Below, in pieces: positions 35,656-47,690 of a stretch of 64,000 bases of DNA. How positions within the stretch are numbered: the first letter of the stretch is position 1; each line of letters opens with the position of its first letter. This DNA is from Viscum album (lineage: Eukaryota; Streptophyta; Magnoliopsida; Santalales; Viscaceae): positions 2,121,102,024-2,121,166,023 of the forward strand of contig OY728122.1 of the NCBI GenBank assembly GCA_963277665.1, written 5' to 3'. Below the pieces are notes generated by a model that saw only the letters and a list, made by a program, of their open reading frames with translations, made no database searches and had not been told where the DNA came from. The translations under genes were made by a program, and so were the position numbers.

Positions 35656-36014
35656 AAGTTTGAGAGATAGGATGGAGCTCGCGGTTAGGCAGAATGTGGA
35701 TTTCATGCGATGGTAGGGAAATAGTGTTAGGAAATCCTGGTGCGTTAAATAGGCTATAGAATAGCGGCTAGGATGCGAGATTTTAGGGCCCCCCTGTGAT
35801 CCGACACAAGGACTATGGACCTAACTAAAGACTATGTGAGGCTATACTGATTGCAGGGTAGAGACCCTAGGAAGGGTACATTCATCATAATGATTTGTGT
35901 TCCTATGTGTGTTGGGTATTTTGGGGATTTATAATAATTAAAAAGTCTAAGAAAAATTTAAATGTAATATTCTACACTACTCGGTCTTAGGCATTCCTTA
36001 TTTACATTTCAGCT
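35656..36014 (+). other. CHR-C leader
   Basis: A 5' untranslated stretch of about 360 bp between PBS and the gag ATG. No coding remnant is recognised. Confidence 0.5.
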
Positions 36015-37090
36015 ATGGCACCCGGATGACCACCATGGGTAGTGCAGGAAATCAAGGCCCAGGAGGCTGATTTGTCTCTTTGGGAGAGGGTTGATCGAGA
36101 GGAGGAGGATGACCAATGGTAGAGGACACTTCATACCTTTCAGAGGAAGACCCTTCAGAAGTAAGAGGGCAGGGTCTCAGACACGGAGACAAAGAGTTGG
36201 CTCGAGGAGCTGCTGATAGCTTTCATCTTGATCTGGGATCTGATAGAGTATTGGTTCCTCTAGTTGTAAGCTAGATGCGGGGATCAACGCTTTAGTAGTG
36301 GACACTCTATCTTGGGGAGAAGAGGGAGGAAGAAGTTTTAGGGACTAACTTCAAGTGGGAATTCCAAGTGGAATTCCACTATTCCACGATGAAGCTGGAG
36401 AAGATCCAAGAGCTACTCTCCCTTCAGTAGTGAAGCATATCATTGAGGGAGTTGGGGATCAAGTTTAAGGATCTCCTTTTCTTTTTCTCTGGACCTCTTT
36501 CCGGATAGAGGAGTCTCAGGCGGGACGTTTAGAGGAGGCACTCCGAACTTCTCTTTAGTATGTTGTTACTCCCTTCACTCTACCGACATACCTGGAGGTT
36601 TAGAAAAATGCTGATATGTTGGAGAGGATTAAAATGCTGGGAGGTGTGCCATCAGAGGGGAGCCAGTTGGGATCAATGAATGGGAATGCTGTTAGAAACA
36701 TGCCTCCATCACCAGGGCCTTCTAGGATTCATCTAGAGTGGAGCAAGCCCCAGCAGTTCTAGTATCGATCTCCCAGTCCTCACCCTTTACGTACGGGCCC
36801 AGGACAGAGGTGCTTCATCTATGGAAATAGTGCGCACCTTCAGAATTAGTGTCCAGACCGAGTGCAGTACAATGCTGGTGGGCAGGTTCAACATCCACCT
36901 CAGCAGCAATAGTTTCCAGCCAGACCCATTAAGTAACAACAACAAGGACAATGATCTCCCACTCCTCCGAGAGAAGAAATTATAGAAGGAGACCAACCTC
37001 AGGGCAATCCTTAGGGACCTCGACCGGGGCATGGTTGGGGAGGCAGCCGATAGACGAGGGGTAGAGGAGATGGGTGTGGTCAGTTGCACG
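36015..37090 (+). pseudogene. gag: CHR-C gag, degenerate
   Basis: An ATG at 36,015 opens MAPG, then stop, then PPWVVQEIKAQEADLSLWER. Around 36,345 FKWEFQVEFHYSTMKLEKIQ matches the capsid pattern of gypsy Gag (F...F...Y.P...R..K..E). A single CCHC zinc knuckle lies at 36,811-36,852: the first and last Cys and the His remain, the second Cys is Tyr, and a TAG precedes the last Cys. It is followed by a Gln-rich linker (36,895-36,950) in which several CAG/CAA codons have become TAG or TAA. Gag would package element RNA. Many stops. Confidence 0.75.
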
Positions 37091-37099
37091 CCGCATAAG

Positions 37100-37430
37100 G
37101 AGTAGTTCTAGTAGGGCCAGAAGTCGTTTGAGGTACGATAAGCTTGTTTAGAAATCTTTTCTATGCCTTGTTTGATTCAGGTGCTTCACACTCCTTTGTT
37201 TCACCTAGTCTATCTCATGCTCTAGCTATAGACACGAAGAGACATCCCATGCCTCTTGTTTTGAGTACTCCAGTCGATGGTCAGGCCAACTTGCATCATA
37301 TTTTCTGAGGATATAGATTGATTTTGGGACCACATCAGTCCAGTGGGGACCTTTTTTGCTACAGATGCATCCATATGTTGTCATTCTAGGCATCGACCGA
37401 CTGTTCTCTGTATGTTCCGTTATTGAATTC
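37100..37430 (+). pseudogene. pol: CHR-C aspartic protease remnant
   Basis: FYALFDSGASHSFVSPSLSH is readable, with the active-site D-S-G at 37,174-37,182. This is the retropepsin that matures gypsy Gag-Pol. A stop follows about 40 codons later, in the flap region. It lies between gag and RT as expected. Confidence 0.85.
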
Positions 37431-37435
37431 TTTTT

Positions 37436-38500
37436 ATGAAGGATTGTGTTTTCGGATATGGGCAGCCAACGAGTAGCTTTTTCGGTGAGGGGGGTTTCCA
37501 TGAGGGCATCCGGCGAGCGGAGCCTCTCCGTTCATTATTAGATAAACTACCAATGGAGTCGACAGATACAAAAATGGTGGAAGTATCGGGGATCGTCTGT
37601 GAGTTTATGGATGTCTTCCCTGAAGAGGTGGTGACTCTACCCCCTCTACGTGATGTTGAGTTTGGGTTAGATTTAAAACCTAGTGCCTATCCAGTTTCGA
37701 TGGCTCCCTATTGGATGGTGCCTTCTGAGTTGCAGGAGTTGTAGATTCAGATTGATGATCTGATGAGGATGGGTTTTTTCTGACCAAGCACATCACCATG
37801 GGGTGCTCTGTCCTTGTTTTTGAAGAAGGCATATTGTTTTCTCCAACTGTGCATAGACTAATAGAGACTGAATCAGGTAACTATCAAGAACCGTTACCCT
37901 CTTTTGAAGGTATACAACCTTTTTGATTAGTTGAAGGGGGTATGATGGTTCTCTAGAATTGACCTACGTTCAGGATATCACAAGTTGAGGGTGAAGGAGG
38001 CTGACATTTTGAAGACTTCCTTCAAGTATAGATAAGAAAACTTTGAGTTCATGGTCATGCCATTTGGTGTTACGAACACACCAGCCGTGTTCATGGGACT
38101 CATTAACTCCATATTTCAGGAATATCTGGACTGATTCGTATTCGTTTTTATTGAATACATACTGATCTAATCAATATTATAGGAGTACCACACCACACAA
38201 CTGTGAATGGTTTTCAAGGTCCTCCGATAGCACCAACTCTACAGGAAGTTGTCTAAGTGCAAGTTCTGGACACGAGAGGTGCACTTCCACGGACACGTGG
38301 TGTCTAGGAAGGGAATAGAAGTCGATCCGTCAAAGGTTGAAATGGTTGTTTTTTGGAAATCACCCAATAATGTGACAGAGATTCGTAGTTTTCTGGGTTT
38401 TGTAGGCTATTATTGGTGGTTCGTGCCCGACTTCTCGCAAGTTGCAGCTCCTTTGAAAACATTGAATAGAAAGGACCAGGACTTTTTGTGGAGTGAGTAG
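37436..38500 (+). pseudogene. pol: CHR-C reverse transcriptase, catalytic motif altered
   Basis: The open piece 37,436-37,744 ends in the pre-RT block VCEFMDVFPEEVVTLPPLRD. RT follows: [61 protein letters not shown], and the open piece 38,249-38,500 with SKCKFW and [10 protein letters not shown]. The first catalytic Asp (in RIDLRSG) is present, but the FIDDIL motif near 38,144 reads FIEYIL: both Asp are replaced, one by Glu and one by Tyr. Several TAG, TGA and TAA stops interrupt the frame. The protein cannot polymerise as it stands. Confidence 0.9.
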
Positions 38501-39010
38501 TGCCAGGAAGCCAATAGTTATCTGAATGTAATTTTGTTAGTGCCCCAGTTCCGAGGTATCTAGAATAATGGGTGAAGTTTGAGAAGTTTTGGGATGAATT
38601 AGACCAAGGCTTGGGGTGTGGGCTGATGCAATAGTAGGGGTGATCATTTATGGGACTAGGTAGTTACGTCCCCATTAGCGTAACTATTCCACCCGTGACC
38701 TCGATCATGCAGCAGCCGTGTTCACACTAAAGATATGGTGGCATTACCTCATTGGAGAGCACTTTGTGGTCTTCACAGATCATAGTATTAGAGGTATATC
38801 TTCTCTCAGCAAGACCTAAACTTGCGGAAACGAAGGTGGGTGGAGTTTCGTTAGGACTACAAATTTGATATCTTTTAAACTGATGTTAAGGGGAATGTTG
38901 TGGTTGATGCCTTGAGCAGGAAGTCACAGAGGGAAGCCATTCAGGAGTTTGTGGATGCCTGGAACGCGACAGAGGAGTTGACTACCCTACACTTAAATGC
39001 AAGAGTGAAG
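38501..39010 (+). pseudogene. pol: CHR-C RNase H remnant
   Basis: Pieces GLGCGLMQ, YGTRxLRPHxRNYSTRDLDH, VFTLKIWWHYLIGEHFVVFT and VVVDALSRKS follow in the order of gypsy RNase H, which degrades the RNA strand of the hybrid. DALSRKS is a landmark just before the integrase linker. Stops and frameshifts are present throughout. Confidence 0.82.
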
Positions 39011-39830
39011 GATGATAGAGGTTGTCTGTTCTAGATGATAGTGCAGTCCTATCTGTTGCGGCAGGTGGAGGAGTCTCAGTGGGGGGACATAGAAGCTGAA
39101 GTGATGCACGAACATGTTATCCACGGTGATTCTCCAGGTGGATGGTCGGAATATGGGTATAATCAGATGTTGTTTCATTGAATGTTGTTTGTCCCAGTGG
39201 AAATGTACAAGAGAGTTATGGGTGAGTTCCATAACTCACCCCTGGCAGTGTATCCAAGGGTTTCCAATATGTACTGGGGATTGGGGGTTTGTTTTGGTGT
39301 CACGGGGTGAAGCGGGTTGTGGAAAAGTTTGGAAAAGTTCCTCATGTGTCAGCAGGTGAAGGCTGAACATCGCATCCCAGGAGGTCTGTTAGAACCTTTA
39401 GATGTCCCTGAGTGGAAGTGGGATGACATATCAATGGAATTCATCATAGGACTACCCATGGTTCAAGGATGTTGTGATGCTACCGGGGTAGTGGTAGACC
39501 GGCTGAATAAATTAACTCACTTCCTGGTGATCAAGGAGTTGAGTGTGGTGGATGCCTTAACAAAGAGACATGTGGATGATGTGGTTCGATTTCATAGAGT
39601 TCTTAGGTCCATTGTCTCGGATTGGGATGTACGGTTTACCTCATGTGTCTGGAGGGGATCTCAGCATGCATTTGGCTCCCATCGACTCCTTAGCACAACT
39701 TTCCAGCCCCAGAAAGATGGGCAGATAGAGCATACCATCCAGACATTGGAGGATATTCTAAGAGCTTTTGTTTTGGACTTCAGGGGATCAGGGGAACATA
39801 ATTTACCTTTGTAGAGTTTTCCTAAAATAA
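39011..39830 (+). pseudogene. pol: CHR-C integrase core
   Basis: The zinc-binding region (39,190-39,350) is eroded: FHNSP keeps one His, the second is Tyr, and LMCQQVKAEH keeps one of two Cys. The core is a 165-codon open piece (39,317-39,814): DVPEWKWDDISMEFIIGLP, VVVDRLNKLTHF, SDWDVRF and QKDGQIEHTIQTLEDILRA. The second catalytic Asp and the Glu are present; the first is Glu in SMEF where chromoviruses have SMDF. Integrase would join cDNA ends to chromosomal DNA. The piece ends where the frame decays. Confidence 0.9.
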
Positions 39831-40469
39831 TAGCTATCATTATAATATTAGTGTGGCCCTATTTGAATCCTTGTAAAGGAGGTCGTGTCGTTCACCCATG
39901 TTCTGGACCGAGGTTGGGGAGACATGTGTTCTTGCCCATAGGTGGTTCATAGCACAACAGAGAAGGTTTAACTTATGTGTGAGAGGATGAAGGAAGCCCA
40001 GGCATTTCAGAGGTCATATGACGATCGTTGGAGGAGGCCCTTGAAATATGTGGTTGGAGATCATGTGTTCTAGAGGGTTTCCTGTCGACATGGGAAGAGA
40101 AGGTTCAGTAAGGATAGAAAGCTCTCTCCTAGGTTTATCGGGCCCTTCGAAGTGTTGGGGAGAGTCAGCGAGGTGGCATATCAGCTGGTGTTTCCACCTT
40201 AGTTAGAAAGGATCCAAGACATTTTCCCCGTATCCCAGCTTCATTGATATCTACGCGATGATTCCCATGTCATTGACTGGGGAGAGTTGGATGTAAGGGA
40301 CGATTCTACATTCATGGAGTTACTAGTGTGGATCAAAGATCAAAAGGAGAAAGTTCTTCATGGACAATCCATCCCATTGGTTCGTGTGTTGTGGAGGCAT
40401 GGTGGCCTCGAGGAGAGTAATTGGGAGAAAGAAGATCAAATATGCGCCTAGTTCCCAGAACTGTTTTGA
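39831..40469 (+). pseudogene. pol: CHR-C integrase C-terminus and chromodomain
   Basis: After breaks, LSPRFIGPFEVLGRV, VAYQL and SQLH match the GPY/F module and HVSxLR end of gypsy integrase. IPLVRVLWRHGGLEE and NWEKEDQICA form the chromodomain, followed by an in-frame TAG and FPELF before TGA at 40,467. It would tether the integration complex to heterochromatin. Confidence 0.85.
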
Positions 40470-40856
40470 GTTGGTATTTCAAGACATCCTTGACGTTCTT
40501 GTTTTTGTGAACTACTGTGATGTAATGCTAACCTTGTTGGTTTATGAGATGATTTGTTTCCTTACCTTCTGAATGTTTATGAAATGTCCTGATATGTGGG
40601 GAAGGGAGAACCTCATTCCAAATTAAGAAGCGTCAGCACAAATGTGATTAAACCCATGCGGGTGAGTTAGTTCTACCCAAAGAGAATAATATCTTGACAT
40701 GGAGGAAAGAAATACCTGATCTGTGTGTCAGGAGATTGTGATCCTTGAGATTTATATGGATATTTGGGGTGTTTTGTCCCCTAGAGGTATCTTCTGGAGT
40801 GGTTGTTCAGATTACACTTTTATTATCGAGGATGCGAATAATTTGGAAGGTATCTG
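40470..40856 (+). other. CHR-C 3' untranslated tract
   Basis: About 390 bp between the pol stop and the 3' LTR. A clear PPT is not visible; purine-rich candidates are TTGGAAGG and CTGAAG within the last 15-20 bases. Confidence 0.45.
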
Positions 40857-40974
40857 AAGTAATATCCCAGACCCTACTAGTCCATTACATTGCCAAATTC
40901 AAAGTGTTGGTGTGTCCTCCAAACCATCAGTGAGTCAAGAGGATGTGGGCGTCAGTGGAATCGTGTTACCATGG

Positions 40975-41955
40975 TGTCACCTATCAGTGCTACTGATCAG
41001 TCTCACCGATCTGTTCCAGCCATCGGGCTCACATATCAACTTCACAGATTTTTTTCACAGACCAACATAACTGATCAGCTTCACTGATCTGCTTCACAGA
41101 TCAACTTCACTGATGAGCATCAGTGATCAGCTTCACAGATCAGCTTCACAAATATGCTTCACAGATCAATTTCACTGATCATCTTCATAGATCTGCTTCA
41201 CTGATCATCTTCATAGATCACCTTCATAGATCAACGTCACAGATCAGCTTCACAGATCAGCTTCACAGATCAGCTTCACAGATCAACCTGACATATCATC
41301 TCTACCGGTTTCTATGATCTGTCTCACCAATTGGTTTCACCCATCGGTCTCATCGACCAGTTTCACCCATCGGTCTCACCGATCAGTGTCTCACCGATTA
41401 GTCTCATTAATCGGTATCACCGATCAGTGTCTAACTGATCGTTATCCCTGATCGGTTTCACCCATCAGTATCATAGTTCGGTTTCACCCATCAGTCTCCC
41501 TGATGGGTTTCACCCATCGGTTTCACCCATCGGTTTCACCCATCGGTCTCACTGATTGGTCCCACCGATCAGTTTCACCCAATTAGTTTCACCAAATCCA
41601 TTTCACCGATCAGTTTCACCCATTCAGTTTCACCCGATTCGTTTCACCGATCGGTTTCACCCATTGGTCTCACTGATTGGTTTCACCCAATCAGTTTCAC
41701 CCATCTGTTTCACTGAATGGTTTCACCCAATAATTTTCACCTGATTGGTTTAACTGATCAGCTTCACCCAATTATTTTCACTGATCAGCTTCCCTAGATC
41801 AACATCACCCAATCAGTTTCACTAATCAGCTTCACCCGATTAATTTCAGGGATCATCTTCACCCGATTAGTTTCAGGGATTTACTTCCCCCGATTAGCAT
41901 CACCCGACCAGATCCACTGATTAGTTTCACCAATCAGTCTCACCAATCGTCCAGA
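40975..41955. repeat. 13-bp minisatellite in CHR-C 3' LTR
   Basis: Units GATCAGCTTCACA and GATCAGTTTCACC, as in the 5' LTR, over about 980 bp. Local unit order differs from the 5' array, indicating change after insertion. Confidence 0.92.
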
Positions 41956-43599
41956 GAGGTGTGTCGGGGTTTCCTTCCCTATTTTTTCCCATAACACCAC
42001 TTTTAATTCTTTTATCCTTTTTAAAGAGGTTTAAGGTCATTTTTTTCACCATAAACAATGTTTTAAATCTCCTAAGAGTGGGGAAACCCCCAATAGACCT
42101 GTTTTCCTCCTTAATAATGAAATAATTTAACACAAAATTGTTGTTCCACCCCTCTGATAAGAATGTTTAATTGAAAATTAATTCTATCATGGGTTACCGT
42201 TCAAACGCATGGTGAAACCGCGATCCGCCTTTAAAGGCATTCAAAATTCATATCTCGTATCTCTAGGACATTTCCTTTTTATTGAAAAATAATTCCTTCT
42301 TTCTTCTTCTTGGAAGATCTCTTTCCTTTCTTTGGTGCGTTTGGAGTCCCCCCTTCCCGAGGCTAGTAGTGCGCCTGTGTTGGAGCCTTTCCTGCTCACT
42401 CTTGGATTCCCGGGAGTTCCTCCCCATTATGTCATGCATCCCAGTTCTTAACAAAAGGAGAAAAACATCAATCATTGATCATCCCTTTAGGGTTCATCCT
42501 TGGTCTCTCTTTACTTTATATCATGTGAGGTGGGTATGATGATGTTCCTATGGGGATGGATGAAACCAAACCTGAATGAAGATAATAAATGGGTATTGAG
42601 GAATGAAGGGGTGGGTTTGAAGATACTGTTTTACTCTTTTATCTTTGATTATATATTGTGAATTGTTTGGGATTATGTCCTCTAAAAATTGTGGCCTTTG
42701 GTGGTCCTTTCTAGCACAATAATGAACCACTATATTTTCTGTATAATTCTATGATTGAATTGATGTAACACAGAAATAGATTAATCACGTAATCTCGGTT
42801 GATTAAATGGATTCCAATGAATAAGAATCCTTGTATGGTCACCCCGGTTAACCAAACAGAAATATGAGATAATATGAATGATGTTTTTAATATCTGAAAA
42901 CTTCATTTCTCTGTTATGGAAATGTGTATGGTTGTTCTTCTTGATACTTGTGAGGTGACACAGATGGGGATGGGATCCCCTATTGTGCAGTTGTTCGTTT
43001 GAGGATTTTGGGGTTGTGTGAGGCCATATGTTGGGGCATGGTTTGGTTTCAATACATAGAGGGATCTCACAGATCTTTATTGTTTTGACTTTACAAGAGA
43101 ACCGGGTGTGAATGCTAAATTTGTTGCATAACTGTTTTTCCTTCCTTGTCTTGTGGCTATGCTTTTTAGTTGAGAGGCAGTGAAGAATTATTTTAAATAG
43201 AACTACCCTATTGTTATTATAAGAATGGGTTTAATGGGGAATTTTTTTCCGAGAATGTGTTGTGACATTGTTTTGGTTGTTCTGATTCTTATGAATGAAA
43301 AGTAATGATGGTGTTTGTGTATGTGCTGGTTTGGAACCCCTAGGTTTGGATGAGTATTTTTTTACTTATATATTTTAATTAGTTATTACATTTCTTATTT
43401 GTTCCCACCCATGTTGATCACTTCATGTCGAATATCCCCATTTCATGGGGGAGGTTTTTTTCCCCAACACTCATTTGAGTGGAAGGATACTAGCTCTCTT
43501 TCTGCTCCCTTTACCGAGTTTCCCAAGACTCTTCGGGCACACTATGATGGCTTGAGTTCTATTATAGCTCGTGATTTTTAGGTAGGTTAGTCATGGTGG

Positions 43600-43790
43600 T
43601 TTTCCCAGGTGTGTGTGGGTAGGTTGTTTCCCAAGTGTCTTTAGGATGAGGACCAGGTGTGTTCAGGCATGGATATAGTTGTTCTGGCTCAGGTGTCTTC
43701 GGGTGTGGCGATAGTTGTTCTGGCCCAGGTGTCTACAGGTGTGGTTACATATGGTTGTTGTGGCCAATTGTCTGTGGGCAGGATATGTGG
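43600..43790. repeat. Second imperfect tandem repeat in CHR-C 3' LTR
   Basis: About three 36-bp units containing ATAGTTGTTCTGGCYCAGGT. Counterpart of 34,690-34,960. Confidence 0.65.
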
Positions 43791-44090
43791 TTGTGGTATC
43801 CCAGATGTGTGGGACTATAGTGATAATGACGGGGGTGGTTTTATGCGTAGTATATCTTCAATAACCAGTGGGAAAGTGGTGCAGGGTACCCAAGCATCAA
43901 GGGGTTATTTCTATTATTTTACTTGAGTTGCATTATTTGGGTGAGTGTGTCTTGGTGAGGTTTGGGGGGATAGTTTCCTTGATATGTGCTTTGTTTATCT
44001 CCTTTTTCATAGGTAATTAGGATTCCTCCCCACCTGTGCACAAGAGATCTTGGTTTTTCCTACTGAGTATACATTTATACTCACCATACG

Positions 44091-44098
44091 TATATAAA
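44091..44098 (+). promoter_or_regulatory. Candidate TATA box, CHR-C 3' LTR
   Basis: TATATAAA followed by ACTGC about 410 bp before the LTR end; same place as the weaker site in the 5' LTR. Confidence 0.45.
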
Positions 44099-44511
44099 AC
44101 TGCATTTAGGTTTCTAGGAGGACATTAAGGACTGTGCTGGACAATATTAGCTTGGACACCGGGACCATTGACATTGTTGTTTTCATTTTATTTTTGTACT
44201 TACCTTTATAGGTTTCTTGTAATTTGTAGCATATTATTATTGGAACATTCATAAGGGAATGGATTGTTTTAGTTTTACTTTTACTTACAACCTTGGTGTT
44301 GTTTGGGATTTACTCTCTTATCTTCCGATCCTACTAAAAAAGGGAAATTACTTCTATATTACATGTGATTCTATACCCTTGGTGCTAGTCCCCACTTCGA
44401 GGCCTATTGATGGTGGGTCTTGGTGGTCATTATCTCTCCTTCAACTTGAGGAAGGAAGGGTTTGGAAATATTATATCCCTTCACTCATCTTTGTGAAGGC
44501 GGGTCGTGACA

Positions 44512-45455
44512 ATTTCTCGACATCGAAAAATGAAAAACATTGTGTGCCTAAGATAAACATGAAGTAAAAGATACTTGATAGGTGACTGGTCTATCATTAT
44601 CCAAAATTTCATAAGGTCAAATGAATCATTGAATTAACTTTCCTTTCATACCAAAACACAAAAAAAAATTCATGGTAAGATTCTAAGAAAAACATGATCA
44701 CCTACCTTTAAAAAGAATTGACTTTCCTCCTATTGTCTGCATAAATTTTCTGCCTTCTCTAAGCTTTCCTCATTTGTTGCTGGATAATCATAACTTTCTC
44801 AACCATTTCCTCCACCAAATCTGGTCCCATCAACTTCCTTTCCCCAACATCATCCCAAAAAGATGGAGTTTGATACAACTTCTCTTATAATGACTTAAAA
44901 GGTACCATTTAAATACTTTAATGAAAACTATTTTATAAGAAAACAAAACGAAAGAATTATGTTGATCCAAACTTCCCTAGTAGTACATTTAAAAATCTCG
45001 AAGCATATCCTCCAAAGCCTAAATCATTCATTCTGACTGCCCATCTGATTGAGAATGAAAAGCCGTACTAAAATTTAACTCTATAACCAATGACATCTGT
45101 AGGCCCTTCCAAAAGTTATAAGTGAAACTAAGATCCTAGATAGATATAATATAAAGAGTTACTCCATGTAACCTAACAATCTCTTTGAGGTATAGTTCAG
45201 AAAGCTGATCCAAATGCATTGTATCTCGATTAGAAAAAAATGTGCATATTTAGTCAACCGATCAACAATAACCCAAATCGAACTGTTACCTAGAGAAGAA
45301 TTAGGTAGTCCCAATATTAATTCCATGGATATATTCTCCCATATACACTCCAACACTAGAAGTGGATGAAGAATACCCTTCGGTAACTTCAACTTTACTT
45401 TAACATGTTGACAGGTCAAACATTTCATGGTATAATCTGTAATATCTATTTTCAT
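44512..45455 (-). pseudogene. pol: CHR-B integrase
   Basis: The open minus-strand piece 45,455-45,159 begins in the zinc-binding end (CLTCQHVKVKLKLP) and runs into the core: ENISMELILGLP and WVIVDRLTKYAHF. As in CHR-C the first catalytic Asp is Glu (SMEL). Further pieces reach the C-terminal module: GPYEILDNDRPVTYQV and HNVFHFSMSRN just before CHR-C (44,512-44,560). The protein continues at 31,992 on the other side of CHR-C. Stops lie between the pieces. The second Asp and catalytic Glu blocks (44,800-45,100) are not clearly readable. Confidence 0.85.
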
Positions 45456-47100
45456 TCCATCCCACCAATAATAATCAAGAAGGTATCTTTACATCTTTTT
45501 ACTACTAGGATGAACTTAAAATGGAGAACTATGAGCATTAAACAACAAATCATTCTTCAAATAGGAATCAGAAGGCACACACAATCTTTTTTTAAATCTC
45601 AAAACACAGTGTTTATCAGGGTTAAATTCTGGAAACATACCCATTTTAACCAATTCTACCTTTTTTTGTAGCTCACAGAATTCCTTTTGTACATACTTAA
45701 ATATATTTGATAATAATGACTGCACTAAAACCTGAAACGAAATAGATGTATTTCCTACACCAACAACTTCTAATCCAAAATTCATCAAATCATTAATCAC
45801 AGGATCATGTTCCAAACATAACATGGTGAATGATGCATGACATTTTAGACTCAAGGAATCCACCACATTATTTTCTTTCCCTAGATGGTAATTGATCGTG
45901 AAATCATAATCTTTTATCAACTCAAGGAATCTTCTCTACCTCATGTTTAATTCTATCTAAGTGAATATATACTTCATACTTTTATAGTGAGTATATATTT
46001 GACATTTGGATCCATATAAATGATGCCTCCAAATTTTGAAATCAAAAACCACAGCTAGTAATTCCAAATAATGTGTGGGATAATTTAACTCATGAGGTTT
46101 TTGTTTTTATAAAGCATAACCAATTACCTAATCATTCTACATTAGAACATAACCAAGTCCCTTAAAATAATCATCATTGTAGATGAAAAACTCACCATTT
46201 TGGGATGGTAAGGTGAAAACTATAGTATTCCCCATTTTCTTAATTAGTTCTTGAAAAAAAACATCATATTCTTCTATCCAAATAAAAAATTAACCCCCTT
46301 CAATGTTAACATAGTTAGAAGGATAGATAACCGTGTATTGTTTTTAACAACCCGCCTGTAATAACCTACTAATCCTGGAAAACAACAAATCTATGTAACA
46401 TTTATTGGTATTGGCCATTTATTTATCACTTTTTTGGCTAGATCAACTGTTATTCCATCTTTATTTATAATGTTCCCAAGAAAAAAATATATTGAAACCA
46501 AAAACTACCCTTACTGAATTTTCCTTACAGTTTATTTTCATTTAAGGTTTGAAAAACAACCCTTAGATGTTTTTCAAGCTCCTATTTACTCATAAAAAAT
46601 ACTAGAATGTCATCAATAAACACAACCTACAATTTACCCCTGAACACATGAAATATTATTTTTACAAGATTCATGAATATAGTAGGTGAATTAGTTAACC
46701 GAAATTGAATAAAAACAAATTAATAATGCCCATATCTAGTACAAAAATCTATTTTTGGGATGCCATCCACCTTCACCTTCACCTACTGGTATCCAGAATT
46801 CAATTCAATCATAGAAAAGTACTGAGATCCCTAGTGTTGATCAAATAGGCCATCAATGTGAGGTAAAAGATATATGTTTTTAAAAGTGATCCTATACAAG
46901 GCTCTTTAATCAATTAAAAATCTCATGGAACCATATTTCCTTTTAACAAACCAAAAAGGATCACCCCATGGTGATGTTCAAGGAGAATGAATCCTTTATC
47001 AAGCAACTAATACCACTAATTTTTCAATTCAATAAGTTCTATATGAACCATTCGATATGGGCGTTTTGAAATTGTATTAGCATCAAGAACTAATTCAACT
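45456..47100 (-). pseudogene. pol: CHR-B reverse transcriptase / RNase H
   Basis: Reading leftwards from about 47,010: HHHGVILFGLLKG (the SPWG.PV.FV block, altered), then MIELNSGYQ, then VVFIDDILVF at about 46,600-46,627 with both Asp intact, then FLGNIINKDGITVDLAK and CCFPGLVGYYRR. RNase H follows, ending with the open piece 45,920-45,516, which contains DYDFTINYHLGKENNVVDSL, the usual DYDF.I.YHPGK...VADALSRK end. Stops and frameshifts are frequent, but all main blocks are in order. It would copy element RNA into DNA. Confidence 0.85.
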
Positions 47101-47690
47101 ATGAATTAAACTTCTTGGTCAGGTATGACACTATGTAACTCATTAGAAAGTCAAGGTATTCATTAACCACTAGAACATCATTAATATCAACACTTACCTT
47201 TTTTCACCAATATTTGCAAGATAACTTTCATTTATATCCTTCAATAACTTCTCAGCTTCCTGATATGTTATCAATTATATGGGTTCATTATTGTATATAA
47301 AATAAAACTATTTCTGAAAAATGACTTTTTCAGCTCTATAGTCAATATTATCATGATAAACATAAAGATAATCCATTACCAGAATGACATCAAACTAAAC
47401 TAGGGAAAACATTAAGATATTTAGGTAATGTATTTCAATATAACACAATATGATGATTCGTATAATTCCTCTTTGTTATAATATCCCCCCTGGTGTTCTA
47501 ACAATAAGTTCTGGTCTCATTTGTTTAGGTGTTGATTCCAATTTACTAGAAAATTCCTTAGAAATAAAATAATGTGTAGACCCCGTATCAAAAAAAACTT
47601 TAGGATAATCTGATAAAAAAATCATGGTACCTGATACAACTTTATTGGATGGACCGATGTCTACTGATGAGGGAGAAAAGGCCCTCATTA
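47101..47690 (-). pseudogene. pol: CHR-B aspartic protease
   Basis: The open piece 47,688-47,476 contains VVSGTMIFLSDYPKVFFDTG and STHYFIS: the retropepsin active site D-T-G followed by S-H-x-F-I-S-like residues. It lies between Gag and RT. The stretch 47,101-47,475 continues to the RT with breaks. Confidence 0.85.

Larger units (their letters stand above)
31993..44511 (+). mobile_element. CHR-C: chromovirus (Ty3/gypsy) inserted in CHR-B pol
   Basis: The best-delimited element here: LTR 31,993-35,640 (3,648 bp), PBS, gag, PR, RT, RNase H, integrase, chromodomain, LTR 40,857-44,511 (3,655 bp). It is less AT-rich than its host, so it is younger. All pol domains are recognisable but carry stops, and the RT and integrase have changed catalytic residues. 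Insertion created AATTT duplications and cut the CHR-B Pol reading exactly. Confidence 0.9.
40857..44511 (+). repeat. CHR-C 3' LTR (3.66 kb)
   Basis: It aligns along its length with 31,993-35,640 (CCTACTAGTCCATTAC versus CCTCCTAGTCCATTAC at the start; GTGAAGGCGGGTCGTGACA at the end). The initial TG is eroded to AA. Inner repeats correspond to those of the 5' LTR. ORFs inside are shadows of the repeats. Confidence 0.88.
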
